Numbered from the stretch's first letter, positions 44,449 to 54,050 are shown. The stretch is 64,000 bases of DNA from Ancylomarina sp. DW003 (GCF_029029505.1 NZ_JAKJSD010000016.1:1-64000); one strand, 5' to 3'. Numbers and translations are program-made. Notes: a model not told the origin generated them from the letters alone.

Positions 44449-45750
44449 TTATTTAGTACCAGGTATTAGTTCTAGAATTTCCTTAATTGGCATGCATTTA
44501 TCATTTGCATCCGACGAGCGTCCATTAGCTAAAATCGATTTTGCAACATCCATCATTGCTGGATATGAAGCACGTAGCATGTGATTTGCATAGATCACCA
44601 CATTAACTCCAACTTTACTAAATTCTTCTTCTGTAATGTGGTTGAATGTTGATGGTACAACTACAATAGGTGTGTTTTTATTATCTTTTCTGAATCGTTC
44701 ACAGAATTCAATAATATCTTCACCCGTTTTCTCTTTACTGTGAATCATGACACCATCAGCACCAGCTTTAACATAGGCATGTGCTCTTTCTAAAGCATCT
44801 TCAACAGATTTTCCTAAAATTAAAGACTCTACACGAGCGATAACCATGAAATCCTCAGTAACCTGAGCCATTTTCCCAGCTTTAATTTTAGCAGAAAAAT
44901 CTTCAATTGTATCTTGAGTTTGTGGAACTGCAGTACCGAATAATGAGTTCTTTTTAAGACCTGTTTTATCTTCGATGATAACAGCAGATACACCATGACG
45001 CTCCAATGTTCTTACCGTAAATACGAAATGCTCTACTTTTCCTCCGGTATCACCATCGTAAATAATTGGCTTGGTTGTACATTCCAAAGTATCATTTAAA
45101 CCATGCATACGTGTTGTGATATCAACCGCTTCGATATCTGGCTTACCTTTAGACGTAGAATCAGTTAAACTACTCGACCACATGCCATCAAATTCCTGAT
45201 TCATACCGTTTACACTCACCTTAGCATTCTCAGCAATTAATCCTGTTAAACCACTATGTGATTCCAAAATACGCACAACTGGTTTAGCTTGAATTAGCCT
45301 ACGAAGGCGTTTCATTCTAATTTCAGGAGTCGTCCCAATAGATTTAACCTTCTCGTTTAATTTTGAAGAAGAGATTCCTTGTGTATATGGTACATCGATA
45401 ACCTTACCATTCCATTCTTTAATGGTGTCAATTACACGTTGTCTTGTTTCTTGCTGAATTCCCTCTTTCCAATCGTCACCATGAACCACAAAATCGGGCT
45501 TCACATTCATCAGGTTAGGTACATAATCAAGCGTGTCCTGAGGGATTACTTTTTCAACTCCTTTTAGATTTTCTACGATCATTTTTCTTTGCTCGTAATC
45601 TAGATAAGGTAGTCGCTTGTAGCTTGCAATGGCTTTGTCTGTTAGTACCCCAACAGTTACGCTACCCAATTTAGCACCTTCTTTAATAATGTTTAAATGT
45701 CCAGGATGAATGATATCTGCACTCATGCCAATGTATACATTCTTGCTCAT
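44449..45750 (-). CDS. aepX: Cytidylyltransferase-phosphoenolpyruvate mutase fusion
   Basis: A 433-residue bifunctional protein. Residues 1-135 form a HIGH-type nucleotidyltransferase of the glycerol-3-phosphate cytidylyltransferase class: HPGH at 15-18, HGDDWKEG near 90-97 and ISSSK at 126-130. Residues about 150-433 are PEP mutase of the isocitrate-lyase superfamily, with DGDTGG at 232-237 and the diagnostic [10 protein letters not shown] at 260-269. The mutase makes phosphonopyruvate from PEP, founding the C-P bond. The fused domain could then activate the final phosphonate with CTP. It is coupled by a 4-base overlap to the transferase gene upstream. The nucleotidyl acceptor is inferred. 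Confidence 0.94.
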   Translation of the reverse strand: MSKNVYIGMSADIIHPGHLNIIKEGAKLGSVTVGVLTDKAIASYKRLPYLDYEQRKMIVENLKGVEKVIPQDTLDYVPNLMNVKPDFVVHGDDWKEGIQQETRQRVIDTIKEWNGKVIDVPYTQGISSSKLNEKVKSIGTTPEIRMKRLRRLIQAKPVVRILESHSGLTGLIAENAKVSVNGMNQEFDGMWSSSLTDSTSKGKPDIEAVDITTRMHGLNDTLECTTKPIIYDGDTGGKVEHFVFTVRTLERHGVSAVIIEDKTGLKKNSLFGTAVPQTQDTIEDFSAKIKAGKMAQVTEDFMVIARVESLILGKSVEDALERAHAYVKAGADGVMIHSKEKTGEDIIEFCERFRKDNKNTPIVVVPSTFNHITEEEFSKVGVNVVIYANHMLRASYPAMMDVAKSILANGRSSDANDKCMPIKEILELIPGTK

Positions 45751-46835
45751 GATATATTATTTTTTAAATGTTTTACTATTCTACGGGCAACATTTCCATC
45801 TACATCTCCAACTACTTTTTTTACTAAATCTTTTCTTCGATTGATGTTTTTGTTGCTATTTTCTAAATTGTCTTTCAACAGATTAACCATCTGCTTATAG
45901 TTGTATGCATTGTCACCTACATTCCACAACTCAAAATTAATGATATCTAATCTCTTATTTAGCTTATTAGGTATTAATTTATAATACCATCTTGATTTTA
46001 CAAATCGATTTACAACAACAGGTTTTCCCATAGCTGCAAACTCGTAGATTGCAGCTGAAAAATCAGATACCAAAATGTCTGCCACTTGCATAAACGGGAT
46101 TAGTGAGTTTTCTGATAAGTCTGCAAAATATACATTTTTGTGTTGATTCCATTTTTGAATTAACTGTAGCTCTTTGGCATACTTCTTCCTCATATAAATG
46201 TAAAAATGAGGTTTAATTATAATATTATAGTCCGAAAGTATTTCTGGTAAATTCTTAGGGATTTTTCCAATTGAAGAAGGATAAAAAGTTGGTGCATAAA
46301 GAATAGTTTTCTTTTTCGGGTTTAACTTATACTTTAGCCTTGATTCATGGATTATATTTTCATCTATATAAAGCATAGAATCCAATTTTGAATACCCAAC
46401 AACAACTGTATTATCCTTTTTTTCTGGATGCGCACGAAGAATATTATCCCGAATAAATTCTGTTTCAACAAATCGAATATCGAAAGCAGTAAGTTCATCT
46501 CTTAGATAAACATTCTTTCCTCCCCAACATCCATGAAAAATGGATACTGTTTTTTGAAAAGTGATATTTGTTGGCTGTATAGCATTCCCAAATATTAAGA
46601 AATTACAAGAGAGCCCTTTGGTTTGTAAAGATTGATATTCAATATCATGTTCAATACAATATGCTATAGTCGTTTTATTCTGTTCTTCTAAATTTCTTGA
46701 TTTTTCGTCTGGAATTACAATTGCAAATGAGAGTTCATTGGCCTTTAATTCATCCATTACTGAAATAAAATGAGGTAGGAAGTAATTATTTTCCAGATAA
46801 AATAAGGCAAAGTATGTATCTCTTGTTTCTGTCAT
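45747..46835 (-). CDS. CDP-glycerol glycerophosphotransferase-like (TagB/TagF) protein
   Basis: About 362 residues from [17 protein letters not shown]; an in-frame ATG at 46877 would overlap the upstream gene by 32 bases. Family features are [31 protein letters not shown] and [21 protein letters not shown]. These GT-B-fold enzymes move an alditol phosphate from a CDP carrier to a lipid-linked glycan on the cytoplasmic face. It overlaps the cytidylyltransferase-mutase gene by 4 bases. Rather than CDP-glycerol, for which no synthase is present here, it may use a CMP-phosphonate donor. That is the central inference for this locus. Confidence 0.85.
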   Translation of the reverse strand: MTETRDTYFALFYLENNYFLPHFISVMDELKANELSFAIVIPDEKSRNLEEQNKTTIAYCIEHDIEYQSLQTKGLSCNFLIFGNAIQPTNITFQKTVSIFHGCWGGKNVYLRDELTAFDIRFVETEFIRDNILRAHPEKKDNTVVVGYSKLDSMLYIDENIIHESRLKYKLNPKKKTILYAPTFYPSSIGKIPKNLPEILSDYNIIIKPHFYIYMRKKYAKELQLIQKWNQHKNVYFADLSENSLIPFMQVADILVSDFSAAIYEFAAMGKPVVVNRFVKSRWYYKLIPNKLNKRLDIINFELWNVGDNAYNYKQMVNLLKDNLENSNKNINRRKDLVKKVVGDVDGNVARRIVKHLKNNIS

Positions 46836-46845
46836 AACGAACGAC

Positions 46846-48234
46846 TTATTTATGCGATTTTTTAGAACTAAAAACACCTCTTTTAGATATTCTTAACCAT
46901 AATCCGATGTTATCTCCTAACAACTCTCCCTTATCTAAAGCACATGCTACATCTAATTTAAATGGGAGTTGTTTAAGAGGTATATTCACTTCAACAAGTC
47001 CAGAAAACTGGTTGAGTGTTGAAGTATATGGCGTAGCATAGGTTCCGTAGTTGTGAGTATAAGTCAGGTAAGTTTTGTAAGGAAAACCAAATAATTGACC
47101 GCCTATTCCAACATGAAAGCCTTTAAACCTATTGTTTGCAATACCAATCGTGCCAGTTGTAAATAATGGAGAACCTATAGTTCTGTTATGGTGAGTCCAG
47201 CCTGAGCGATACTCTCCATGATTAAAATAACTATCTCTACCTCCAATGATATGATCACCTTCTTTAAAAATCGATCCACCTTGATAAGATGTGTGGTAAT
47301 ATTCCATTACGACCGATTGAATTATGGCATCGTTTCTTTTTCTATTTTTATAGAAAATACCATACAAGCCATCGGGCTTATTATTCATTCGTGTTCCCGA
47401 ACCATCCTCAAATATAGTTTGATAATAGGCGTTTAAATGGAATTTTTTATCATTGTAATAAATATCAAATCGATAACTTCCGAGATGGTTTCCTAAGCGA
47501 TACTCATCATTACCAAAAGAGCCCGCATCATCACCTTCAATCCTGAAAATTTTTATGTATTTACTTAGTGAACCCGAAATATCTCCTTTGGTAGGGTGTG
47601 TCCCTGCCCATAAGGCATAATGCTCAAGCCCTGCACTTGCGCTTAGTTTATAATCTTTAAAAATTCGTAGGTACAGATTCTTATGATGAATTCTGGCATT
47701 ATCAATATAGCGGTTATCAGTTGTTATACCATCTGACAAAAGTCCTTTAAAGGCGATAAATCCTTTTGTAAATGGAATGTCTGTCCACTCCGGAACACTT
47801 ATCTCATATTGAGGGTATGCTCTTGAATTATTAGAATACAGTAAATCACCATTGGTAGATGATAAACCATCATATCTTGAGGCGTGATTTTTTTGACCTA
47901 AATAAAGATTAATGAATTTCCAACGAAGCCCAAGATAGGCTTGATTCAGTAAAAGTTTAGATTCGTTTCCAACATAGCCAAGCCCTGATGCTTTCCACAT
48001 AAAATCAAAAGAGTTGCTTTGCTTTTCTTCGAAATTCATTCCCAGAGAAATATCGCTCATAGCAAATCCATGACTTGGAATGATACCGTCTTTATTTGAA
48101 TGTAACCAAAATGGAAGCGTATTATCTTTGCCTATGGCTGAGGAGATACCAATTTCATAATTTGTCTTTTTCTGAGCAAATAGAATTATACTCGTAAACA
48201 TCAAAGTTATAAATAAACTTACCCTTAAATTCAT
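46846..48234 (-). CDS. Wzi-family capsule assembly / outer-membrane barrel protein
   Basis: About 462 residues starting MNLRVSLFITLMFTSIILF, a signal peptide cleaved after FAQ; an upstream in-frame ATG at 48291 would mask the signal. Alternating beta strands run throughout, with aromatic-rich turns such as LGLRWKFINLYLGQKNHAS and FHLNAYYQTIFEDGSG, matching the Bacteroidota capsule assembly Wzi family. Wzi anchors capsule at the outer membrane. Upstream of the transferase gene by about ten bases, it ties the phosphonate genes to a cell-surface polymer. Confidence 0.82.
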   Translation of the reverse strand: MNLRVSLFITLMFTSIILFAQKKTNYEIGISSAIGKDNTLPFWLHSNKDGIIPSHGFAMSDISLGMNFEEKQSNSFDFMWKASGLGYVGNESKLLLNQAYLGLRWKFINLYLGQKNHASRYDGLSSTNGDLLYSNNSRAYPQYEISVPEWTDIPFTKGFIAFKGLLSDGITTDNRYIDNARIHHKNLYLRIFKDYKLSASAGLEHYALWAGTHPTKGDISGSLSKYIKIFRIEGDDAGSFGNDEYRLGNHLGSYRFDIYYNDKKFHLNAYYQTIFEDGSGTRMNNKPDGLYGIFYKNRKRNDAIIQSVVMEYYHTSYQGGSIFKEGDHIIGGRDSYFNHGEYRSGWTHHNRTIGSPLFTTGTIGIANNRFKGFHVGIGGQLFGFPYKTYLTYTHNYGTYATPYTSTLNQFSGLVEVNIPLKQLPFKLDVACALDKGELLGDNIGLWLRISKRGVFSSKKSHK

Positions 48235-48514
48235 ATGTTTTCTTTTAAAATCAAGCGAACAAAGATAAGTATTATAATTTTGGTTTTTCATAAAAGAAGG
48301 TGTTTTATAAACGGTTTAGTTCGTATCTAATTTTGTTTAATTGCTGTATCAAAATTGAATTAGAATACTATTTTTCGTTTCTTTGCATTTGGAGAAACAT
48401 CTCTTCTATTCACCACAAGATTTGGTATAAAGATTACTATTGTAGCGAGTAAGAATTCTGTTTTAAACTTTGGCAGAGATACTCGCTTTATAAAATTGAT
48501 TAAAAAAATATTCA

Positions 48515-49549
48515 ATGAGAATTGTTTTATTCTGCGAGCAGAAGTACACCATTACCATGGTCGAACCAATATACGACGAGGCTGTAAATGAAGGAATACA
48601 CGAAATTTTATGGTATATACACAAACCAAATATTCCTGAGTTTAACCTTGATGTACCCTGGACTAATAATATTGATGATGTTTATCAATTTTCTCCCGAT
48701 GTAATTTTTGTTCCTTGTAATGTAGTTCCTTACAATTTACCAGGTGTAAAAATTCAAATTTCACATGGTTATGAATGTGGTGAGAAAAGGTACTTTAGAA
48801 TTCGAGACTATTTTGACCTTTACTTAACACAAGGGCCTTATTTCACTGAAGGGTATAAGAAATCTTTGAAGAATAGAAGAAAAGCTGAGGTTGTTGAAAC
48901 CGGATGGTCAAGAAGGGATATCATTTTAAGAGATCTTAATAAATATGATACTTATAAAGAGGAGCTTCTACGTGAATATGGCAAGAAGAAAGTTGTTTTA
49001 TATGCACCAACCTTCCCACCCTCAATTACCTCATTACCCTATTTGCAAGAAGGGATTCAGCGATTTGTTGAGGAGAGAGATGATGTTCTATTGATTTTAA
49101 AGTTTCACCCACTAACCGATCCAAAATGGATGAAGGAGTATAAAGAAATTGCTACTTCAAATAAAAGCATGCTTTGGATGGCGGATGTTGACATCAATAA
49201 ATTCCTTCTGATTTCTGATGTGATGATTAGTGATTCATCTTCTGTTGTTTTTGAATTTCTGTTTTTGGACAAACCCGTAATAACCTATAAGAATGCATCT
49301 CCTGAAAAATATTGGAGAGATATAAACGATCCGCTATTACTAGCTGAGGCGTTTGAAAAAGAAATGACATCAGATGAATTTGCTGAGAAAAGAAAGGCTG
49401 CAATTCAATATTTTGATCCATATTTTGATGGAAAGTCGTGCAAAAGAATGTTGGATGCTGCAAGAAACTATATTGAAGAATACGGTGTGCCTCAAAAGAG
49501 AGAATTAGGCTTTTTTCGTAGAAGAAAATCCTTAAAACGATTTAAGTAA
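48515..49549 (+). CDS. Second CDP-glycerol glycerophosphotransferase-like protein
   Basis: A 344-residue protein of the same family as that at 45747-46835 but clearly divergent. Shared features are ISHGYECGEKRYF, VLYAPTFPPS, LILKFHPLTDP and MISDSSSVVFEFLFLDKPVIT, which holds the SSxxxE donor-site pattern. It lacks membrane segments and probably associates peripherally with the inner membrane. It is transcribed away from the phosphonate operon; its ATG lies about 280 bases from the Wzi start. The last base of its stop is the first base of the next gene (TAATG), so it is coupled to the kinase-like gene. Confidence 0.83.
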   Translation: MRIVLFCEQKYTITMVEPIYDEAVNEGIHEILWYIHKPNIPEFNLDVPWTNNIDDVYQFSPDVIFVPCNVVPYNLPGVKIQISHGYECGEKRYFRIRDYFDLYLTQGPYFTEGYKKSLKNRRKAEVVETGWSRRDIILRDLNKYDTYKEELLREYGKKKVVLYAPTFPPSITSLPYLQEGIQRFVEERDDVLLILKFHPLTDPKWMKEYKEIATSNKSMLWMADVDINKFLLISDVMISDSSSVVFEFLFLDKPVITYKNASPEKYWRDINDPLLLAEAFEKEMTSDEFAEKRKAAIQYFDPYFDGKSCKRMLDAARNYIEEYGVPQKRELGFFRRRKSLKRFK

Positions 49550-50295
49550 TGGACTATAAAATAAATCCAAAATTTCTTAAACTTGAGAAGGGAATTCTCG
49601 ATATTCCAAGAATATTTGAAAGTGAAGGAGATATTATTCAAAGTGGTCGGAATTTAATTAAATCAATAGAAATTGAAGGCTTAAAGCTTAATGTCAAGTC
49701 TTTTAAGGTTCCAAATTTAGTCAATAAATATGCTTATCGTTACTTGAGAGAATCTAAAGCTAAAAGATCTTTTTTATATGGATGCAAACTATTGAATTCA
49801 GGTGTTTCAACCCCGACGCCTGTAGCTTATATAGAATACTCTAAGCGAGGAGGATTGACCAGAAGTTATTACATCTCAATACATGCAGAATATGATTATA
49901 CATTCAGAGAATTAATTGGTCAAAAAATTGAAGACATAACAGAGGTATTGATAGAATTCACTCGATTTACCTATAATTTCCATAAGCAAGGAATTTATTT
50001 CATTGATCACTCTCCCGGGAATACACTGATTAAAGAGAAAGAATCTGGTTTCAATTTTTATTTGGTAGATCTTAATCGCACCAAATTCACTTCAATTGAC
50101 ATGAATTTGGGTATTAAAAATTTCTACAGACTAGGCTCTAATGAAGAAATGGTAAAAGTTATGGCAAAAGAGTACGCCAAACTGTGGAATGCTGATGAAG
50201 ATTATGTGTTTGAACAAATGTTAGAGTTAACTATGAGTCATAATGAATCTGTGCGTAAAAGAAAAGCAAAGAAAGCCCTAAGTAAAAAGTCATAG
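49549..50295 (+). CDS. Lipopolysaccharide Kdo/heptose kinase-like protein
   Basis: A 248-residue protein-kinase-like fold of the Kdo kinase/WaaP/InaA group. The catalytic loop is FHKQGIYFIDHSPGNTLI, with the D and N expected for phosphotransfer. The Mg-binding aspartate is in FYLVDLNRTKF, and an N-terminal lysine-rich beta region precedes. It would phosphorylate a core sugar, most plausibly Kdo, at the cytoplasmic side. Coupled to a glycerophosphotransferase-like gene, it places this pair in LPS core or surface glycan decoration. The exact acceptor is unknown. Confidence 0.83.
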   Translation: MDYKINPKFLKLEKGILDIPRIFESEGDIIQSGRNLIKSIEIEGLKLNVKSFKVPNLVNKYAYRYLRESKAKRSFLYGCKLLNSGVSTPTPVAYIEYSKRGGLTRSYYISIHAEYDYTFRELIGQKIEDITEVLIEFTRFTYNFHKQGIYFIDHSPGNTLIKEKESGFNFYLVDLNRTKFTSIDMNLGIKNFYRLGSNEEMVKVMAKEYAKLWNADEDYVFEQMLELTMSHNESVRKRKAKKALSKKS

Positions 50296-50313
50296 GTTCA
50301 AAATAATTGTTAG

Positions 50314-50345
50314 AAAAGGAGGGCTATTGCTCTCCTTTTTTATTT
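50314..50345. terminator. Bidirectional terminator overlapping the NUDIX 3' end
   Basis: AAAAGGAG (50314-50321) pairs with CTCCTTTT (50332-50339), followed by T residues. The stop codon of the minus-strand NUDIX gene (50324-50326) lies in the loop. Confidence 0.65.
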
Positions 50346-50860
50346 ACAAATGTTTGAATGATTTTGGATATTGAACCTGTACAAATGTTTTCAAATACGA
50401 GATCTGATAGCTTGCAAAAACGGAATTCACTAATATCATCTTTCGCATGCATATTATTAAAATTTTTGACAGTACAGATGTAAGCTAAATCGAGCGTGAA
50501 AACAGATAATCCACCAAAAATATATTCGTTGGGAGAAGACATAAAATAGTCAAATTTGTCTATGTCGAGATTCAATTCTTCTTTTATTTCCCTAATAAGC
50601 GCATTTTCTGCTGTTTCCATAATATCAACAAAACCTCCTGGGAGATCAAGCATGCCTTTATGAGGATTTACAGCTCGTTTTGTTAATAGAATTTCATCTT
50701 TATCATTGATTATAAGAGCAGCAACGGCAGCAGAAGAATTTATATATAAGTGAAATTGACACTTATCACACAAGAATGATTGATCTTCATGAAAAGTAAA
50801 TTCATTACTGCCACATTTAGGGCAAAAGTGAATTGTATTTTGGGGTAATGTTGATTTCAT
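50324..50860 (-). CDS. NUDIX hydrolase with N-terminal zinc ribbon
   Basis: A 178-residue protein. Residues 12-38 form a zinc ribbon (CPKCGSNEF...CDKC). The NUDIX box is at about 76-97: GGFVDIMETAENALIREIKEEL, which keeps the GX5EX7REUXEE core. Ribbon-NUDIX proteins include NADH pyrophosphatase-like enzymes, but length and sequence here fit a general nucleoside-diphosphate-type hydrolase; the substrate is uncertain. It is monocistronic, convergent with the kinase-like gene, and cytoplasmic. Confidence 0.87.
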   Translation of the reverse strand: MKSTLPQNTIHFCPKCGSNEFTFHEDQSFLCDKCQFHLYINSSAAVAALIINDKDEILLTKRAVNPHKGMLDLPGGFVDIMETAENALIREIKEELNLDIDKFDYFMSSPNEYIFGGLSVFTLDLAYICTVKNFNNMHAKDDISEFRFCKLSDLVFENICTGSISKIIQTFVNKKGEQ

Positions 50861-50930
50861 ATAAAAATAGAAATGTGAGTCAGTGGAATATCAGTTAGTC
50901 GTGTTTCTTGAAAATGCGACTATTAATGGT

Positions 50931-52340
50931 CTATCTCGTTTCCAAATTTTGAAACGTGAAAAATTGAGTTTGACCAGCTTTTACATTAAAATCAAACTCT
51001 TGGCTATGACCACCATTTATGCCGCTTTTAAGATTCAACTTCAGTTTATGATTTCCAGCTTTAACTTTTATTCTGGTGTAATAAATACTATGAGGTAGTG
51101 TCTGCCAATTACGTGTATCTGCTTTTTCTGTCAAAGCATTGGCAATACTCAATAGGGTTCCTAAAGTTTTGTCTTTGCTACGAGCAGCTTCTTCCATAGC
51201 TTTTTTAGTAGCTAGGCGTAGAATCGAATTTGCTAATTCACGAACCATTCTGTCTTTTAAACATTTGAAAGCAATGGCATTTACGTCTTCAGCTTTCTCC
51301 AAGTTATAGTCACTCAGCCCGTCAAGTTCAATCGAAGCTTGGTGAAATAAGGGTATTCTTTCTCTATACTTTGGAAAGGCAATTCGTACAAAATCAAGAT
51401 TGTTGAATGCTGCACGTTCATTACTACTAAAATTGCTTGTGTTGAAAGGAAAGCTGATGCCTTCCTCATTATTGGCAAGAGTAAACATGCCTCCGCCACC
51501 TCTGTTAGCAGCAAAATTAATACTCCACTCATCTTTAACCGGACCTAATCCATTCATCCAGATAAAAATGATTTCTCCTTCGTCTTTTGAACCGTTTATG
51601 TGGTTTATACCAAATTCTTTACTGTAGAAGTTGTATTCTTGTTGGAATCCAATTCGTTTGGCAGTTCTTAAAATATCCTTTTTTAATTGCTGAGGACACT
51701 CCGTTCCGAAGTTTTCAGTATAATTCTCTTTATAGATATTATAGGCATTTCGGTACGCAATAAAAGCATTGTTGTAATCCTTAGATGCATCGTAAATCAT
51801 ACCCATTAGATTATGAGCAAAAGCATCATCGCTATATCTATTTTTGTGGTTGCGGGGATATTTGTCATTTAGAGCATAGAGCTTCTCATTTACTCGACGA
51901 CATTCGACAAGTGCCTCGTCATTTTTGCCCAATTGCAGGTAACTAATTGCTTTGTAGTAGTTAATTAGTACATTTTCGAAATCTTCGGGCTTGTAAGGTT
52001 TAACACTCGGATTGGATACGATTGCTAATGCTTCAGACCCCCAGTTTTTTCGTTGGTCTTCAATAAATAAATCTGCCTCATTAAAATAAGTGTTAGCAAG
52101 TGTATAATCTTGCTGCATCCATGCCAAAGTGCCTTTATTAACAAGATAGAGAACTCTATTTCGATTGGCCTGTAATTTCTTATTTGAATCTAAATGCTTA
52201 TCGGCAGCTTGAATGTCCCCGGAAGCAAAACTCTGATTGAAGGCAGCATTTTGCTGATAATAAGTTGCACAGCTCGCAAATAGGAGCGGAGCAATTATTA
52301 TAAGAAGACATCTAAATAGTTTGTGAATAGAGAGCATCAT
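50931..52340 (-). CDS. COG3014-like lipoprotein with TPR-like repeats
   Basis: A 469-residue protein starting MMLSIHKLFRCLLIIIAPLLF; the lipobox SCA puts the lipidated cysteine at residue 24. Helical repeat units resembling TPRs follow (YYKAISYLQLGKNDEALVECRRV, AFIAYRNAYNIYKENY), then a beta-rich C-terminal half with a Gly-rich RGGGG segment. Proteins of this kind (COG3014) occur next to LpoB in many bacteria, as here, where the LpoB gene lies about 115 bases upstream. Role unknown, probably in the cell envelope; a partnership in peptidoglycan-synthase control is inferred from the pairing. Confidence 0.8.
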   Translation of the reverse strand: MMLSIHKLFRCLLIIIAPLLFASCATYYQQNAAFNQSFASGDIQAADKHLDSNKKLQANRNRVLYLVNKGTLAWMQQDYTLANTYFNEADLFIEDQRKNWGSEALAIVSNPSVKPYKPEDFENVLINYYKAISYLQLGKNDEALVECRRVNEKLYALNDKYPRNHKNRYSDDAFAHNLMGMIYDASKDYNNAFIAYRNAYNIYKENYTENFGTECPQQLKKDILRTAKRIGFQQEYNFYSKEFGINHINGSKDEGEIIFIWMNGLGPVKDEWSINFAANRGGGGMFTLANNEEGISFPFNTSNFSSNERAAFNNLDFVRIAFPKYRERIPLFHQASIELDGLSDYNLEKAEDVNAIAFKCLKDRMVRELANSILRLATKKAMEEAARSKDKTLGTLLSIANALTEKADTRNWQTLPHSIYYTRIKVKAGNHKLKLNLKSGINGGHSQEFDFNVKAGQTQFFTFQNLETR

Positions 52341-52388
52341 ACTATGAGGAGAGTTGAATATTTGACTTTAGATTTTAGTCAAGAAATC

Positions 52389-52425
52389 AAAATACTTGCA
52401 GGCTTTAAATTCCTGCAAGTATTTT
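52389..52425. terminator. Strong terminator after the LpoB gene
   Basis: AAAATACTTGCAGG (52389-52402) and CCTGCAAGTATTTT (52412-52425) pair perfectly around nine bases. It is 32 bases past the LpoB stop and separates it from the COG3014-like gene, so the two may have separate transcripts or partial read-through. Confidence 0.78.
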
Positions 52426-52456
52426 AGAAATTGTCAGTTGATACGATTAAACCTAT

Positions 52457-53041
52457 TTATCGGTTGACGTATTTCTTAATTTTCTTATCTCCCATCCAAA
52501 CCAGCTCACTAGTTTCAATGTTTGTTAGTTCTAAACTAAGCTGATAATAACGTACTTTTTCTTTTTTATGACTATCAATTATAGAATTGATATCACCTTG
52601 AAGAATAAAGTCAGCACCTAGTTCTTGTCCCCATTTTTTAATTGTAGCTTTTGAAGCGAAGTCTTGTTGATCGGCTCTCTCTTGACGAAGATCTTCACGT
52701 TTTGAACCAGCTTGAACTAAACGAACACGACCGTCATTAAGAATTGATTTCTCAATGTCTTTGATATAAGTGTCAGCTTCAATATGTTCAGAGCTTTTAT
52801 TATAAATTAAACCTACAATAACAACTGGTTTTCTATTGAATTCTTTTTGAAAATTTTCAATCCAGCTTTGACTTAACACTTGTTGTGTTAATGCCTGAGC
52901 TGCCAGTTGAGAATCTGTATCATTCCAGCGACCACTTAAGTCGATTTGCTGATCAGGAGAAACTCGTGTAATTTGACGTGAACAAGAAGCACCGGCAAGT
53001 AAAACTAGTGCAAGAACTAATAAGCGCAATGAATAATTCAT
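52457..53041 (-). CDS. lpoB: Penicillin-binding protein activator LpoB-like lipoprotein
   Basis: A 194-residue lipoprotein: LRLLVLALVLLAGASCS gives a lipobox with cysteine at residue 20. The LpoB fold follows with the family pattern DLSGRWNDTDSQLAAQAL, KPVVIVGLIYNKSSEHI, and DFILQGDINSIID near the end. In enterobacteria LpoB activates PBP1B from the outer membrane; Bacteroidota homologues are common but their PBP partner is unverified. It lies upstream of the COG3014-like lipoprotein gene and downstream of dapA, a cell-wall precursor gene, on the same strand. Confidence 0.85.
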   Translation of the reverse strand: MNYSLRLLVLALVLLAGASCSRQITRVSPDQQIDLSGRWNDTDSQLAAQALTQQVLSQSWIENFQKEFNRKPVVIVGLIYNKSSEHIEADTYIKDIEKSILNDGRVRLVQAGSKREDLRQERADQQDFASKATIKKWGQELGADFILQGDINSIIDSHKKEKVRYYQLSLELTNIETSELVWMGDKKIKKYVNR

Positions 53042-53158
53042 AATGTGTGTTTTAATGTACTCTAATTAGATTGTTATTTTCAATATTTCCAAAGTGAAAA
53101 TATACGAATTTATTACTTAACTGTAATGTTTCTGATGACAGTCAATTATCATGCCACA

Positions 53159-54043
53159 TTACTTGACTTTACGAACTAAATTTTCAAGTTTTGAATAGTG
53201 TTTTTGACTCACCCCAATCATTGGTAATCTAAAGTTGTTTTCAATCAGTTTCTTAATATGAAGTATGGCTTTGATTCCAGCTGGATTACCTTCTGTGAAT
53301 AAGTTTTGTATGATCTCGAATAGTTTGAAGTGTAAAGTTTTTGCTTCTTCAATTTCAGAATTAAGAGCAGAATTAACCATATCGCTGAATTCTTTTGGGA
53401 ATGCATTTGCAATAACAGAAATTACCCCTTCAGCACCAATGCAAATCATCGGAAAAGTTAGTGCATCATCACCAGAAATAACAGCAAAATCTGTTGGTTT
53501 GTTGTTGATAATGGTCATAATTTGTTCCATATCTCCCGAAGCCTCTTTGACTGCAACGATATTTTTGAAATCATTAGCTAAGCGAAGTGTTGTTTCAGCT
53601 GAAATATTAACTGCTGATCTTCCAGGAACATTATAAAGTATAACAGAAGCAGGGCTAGCTTCGGCAATCATCTTATAATGTTGATATAAGCCTTCCTGAC
53701 TTGGTTTGTTATAGTAGGGTGCTACGGAAAGAATACCAGCAATATCATTGTAAGCATGGAAATCTTTCACACTTTCTACAATCTCATTTGTGTTGTTACC
53801 ACCAATGCCAACTACAAGAGGAACTCTTTTATTATTGATTTTAATAATATGATCGACTACGTCTTTTTTTTCCTGTTTGTTGAGTGTTGCCGACTCACCC
53901 GTTGTTCCCATTACAACAAGATAATTGATCCCACTGGTAATTTGGAATTCTACTAAGTTAGTTAGAGAGTTGTAATCGATGCTCCCGTCAGTGTGGAATG
54001 GGGTGACGATGGCAACTCCGGTTCCTGTAAATTGATGTGACAT
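53159..54043 (-). CDS. dapA: 4-hydroxy-tetrahydrodipicolinate synthase
   Basis: A 294-residue class I aldolase, the usual length. Schiff-base lysine K166 is in AVKEASGD, catalytic tyrosine Y137 in YNVPGRSA, and the TTGES motif is at 47-51. It condenses pyruvate with aspartate semialdehyde on the route to diaminopimelate and lysine, and so supplies peptidoglycan. It starts 7 bases after the DUF6913 gene; these two are probably co-transcribed. The YNVPGR signature is that of DapA rather than N-acetylneuraminate lyase. Confidence 0.96.
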   Translation of the reverse strand: MSHQFTGTGVAIVTPFHTDGSIDYNSLTNLVEFQITSGINYLVVMGTTGESATLNKQEKKDVVDHIIKINNKRVPLVVGIGGNNTNEIVESVKDFHAYNDIAGILSVAPYYNKPSQEGLYQHYKMIAEASPASVILYNVPGRSAVNISAETTLRLANDFKNIVAVKEASGDMEQIMTIINNKPTDFAVISGDDALTFPMICIGAEGVISVIANAFPKEFSDMVNSALNSEIEEAKTLHFKLFEIIQNLFTEGNPAGIKAILHIKKLIENNFRLPMIGVSQKHYSKLENLVRKVK

Positions 54044-54050
54044 TATAATT

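Noticed and set aside
44449-45750. Aminoethylphosphonate (AEP) synthesis
   Set aside because: The expected aminotransferase is missing from the locus and an alcohol dehydrogenase takes its place, so the hydroxy product is favoured. A distant aminotransferase cannot be excluded.
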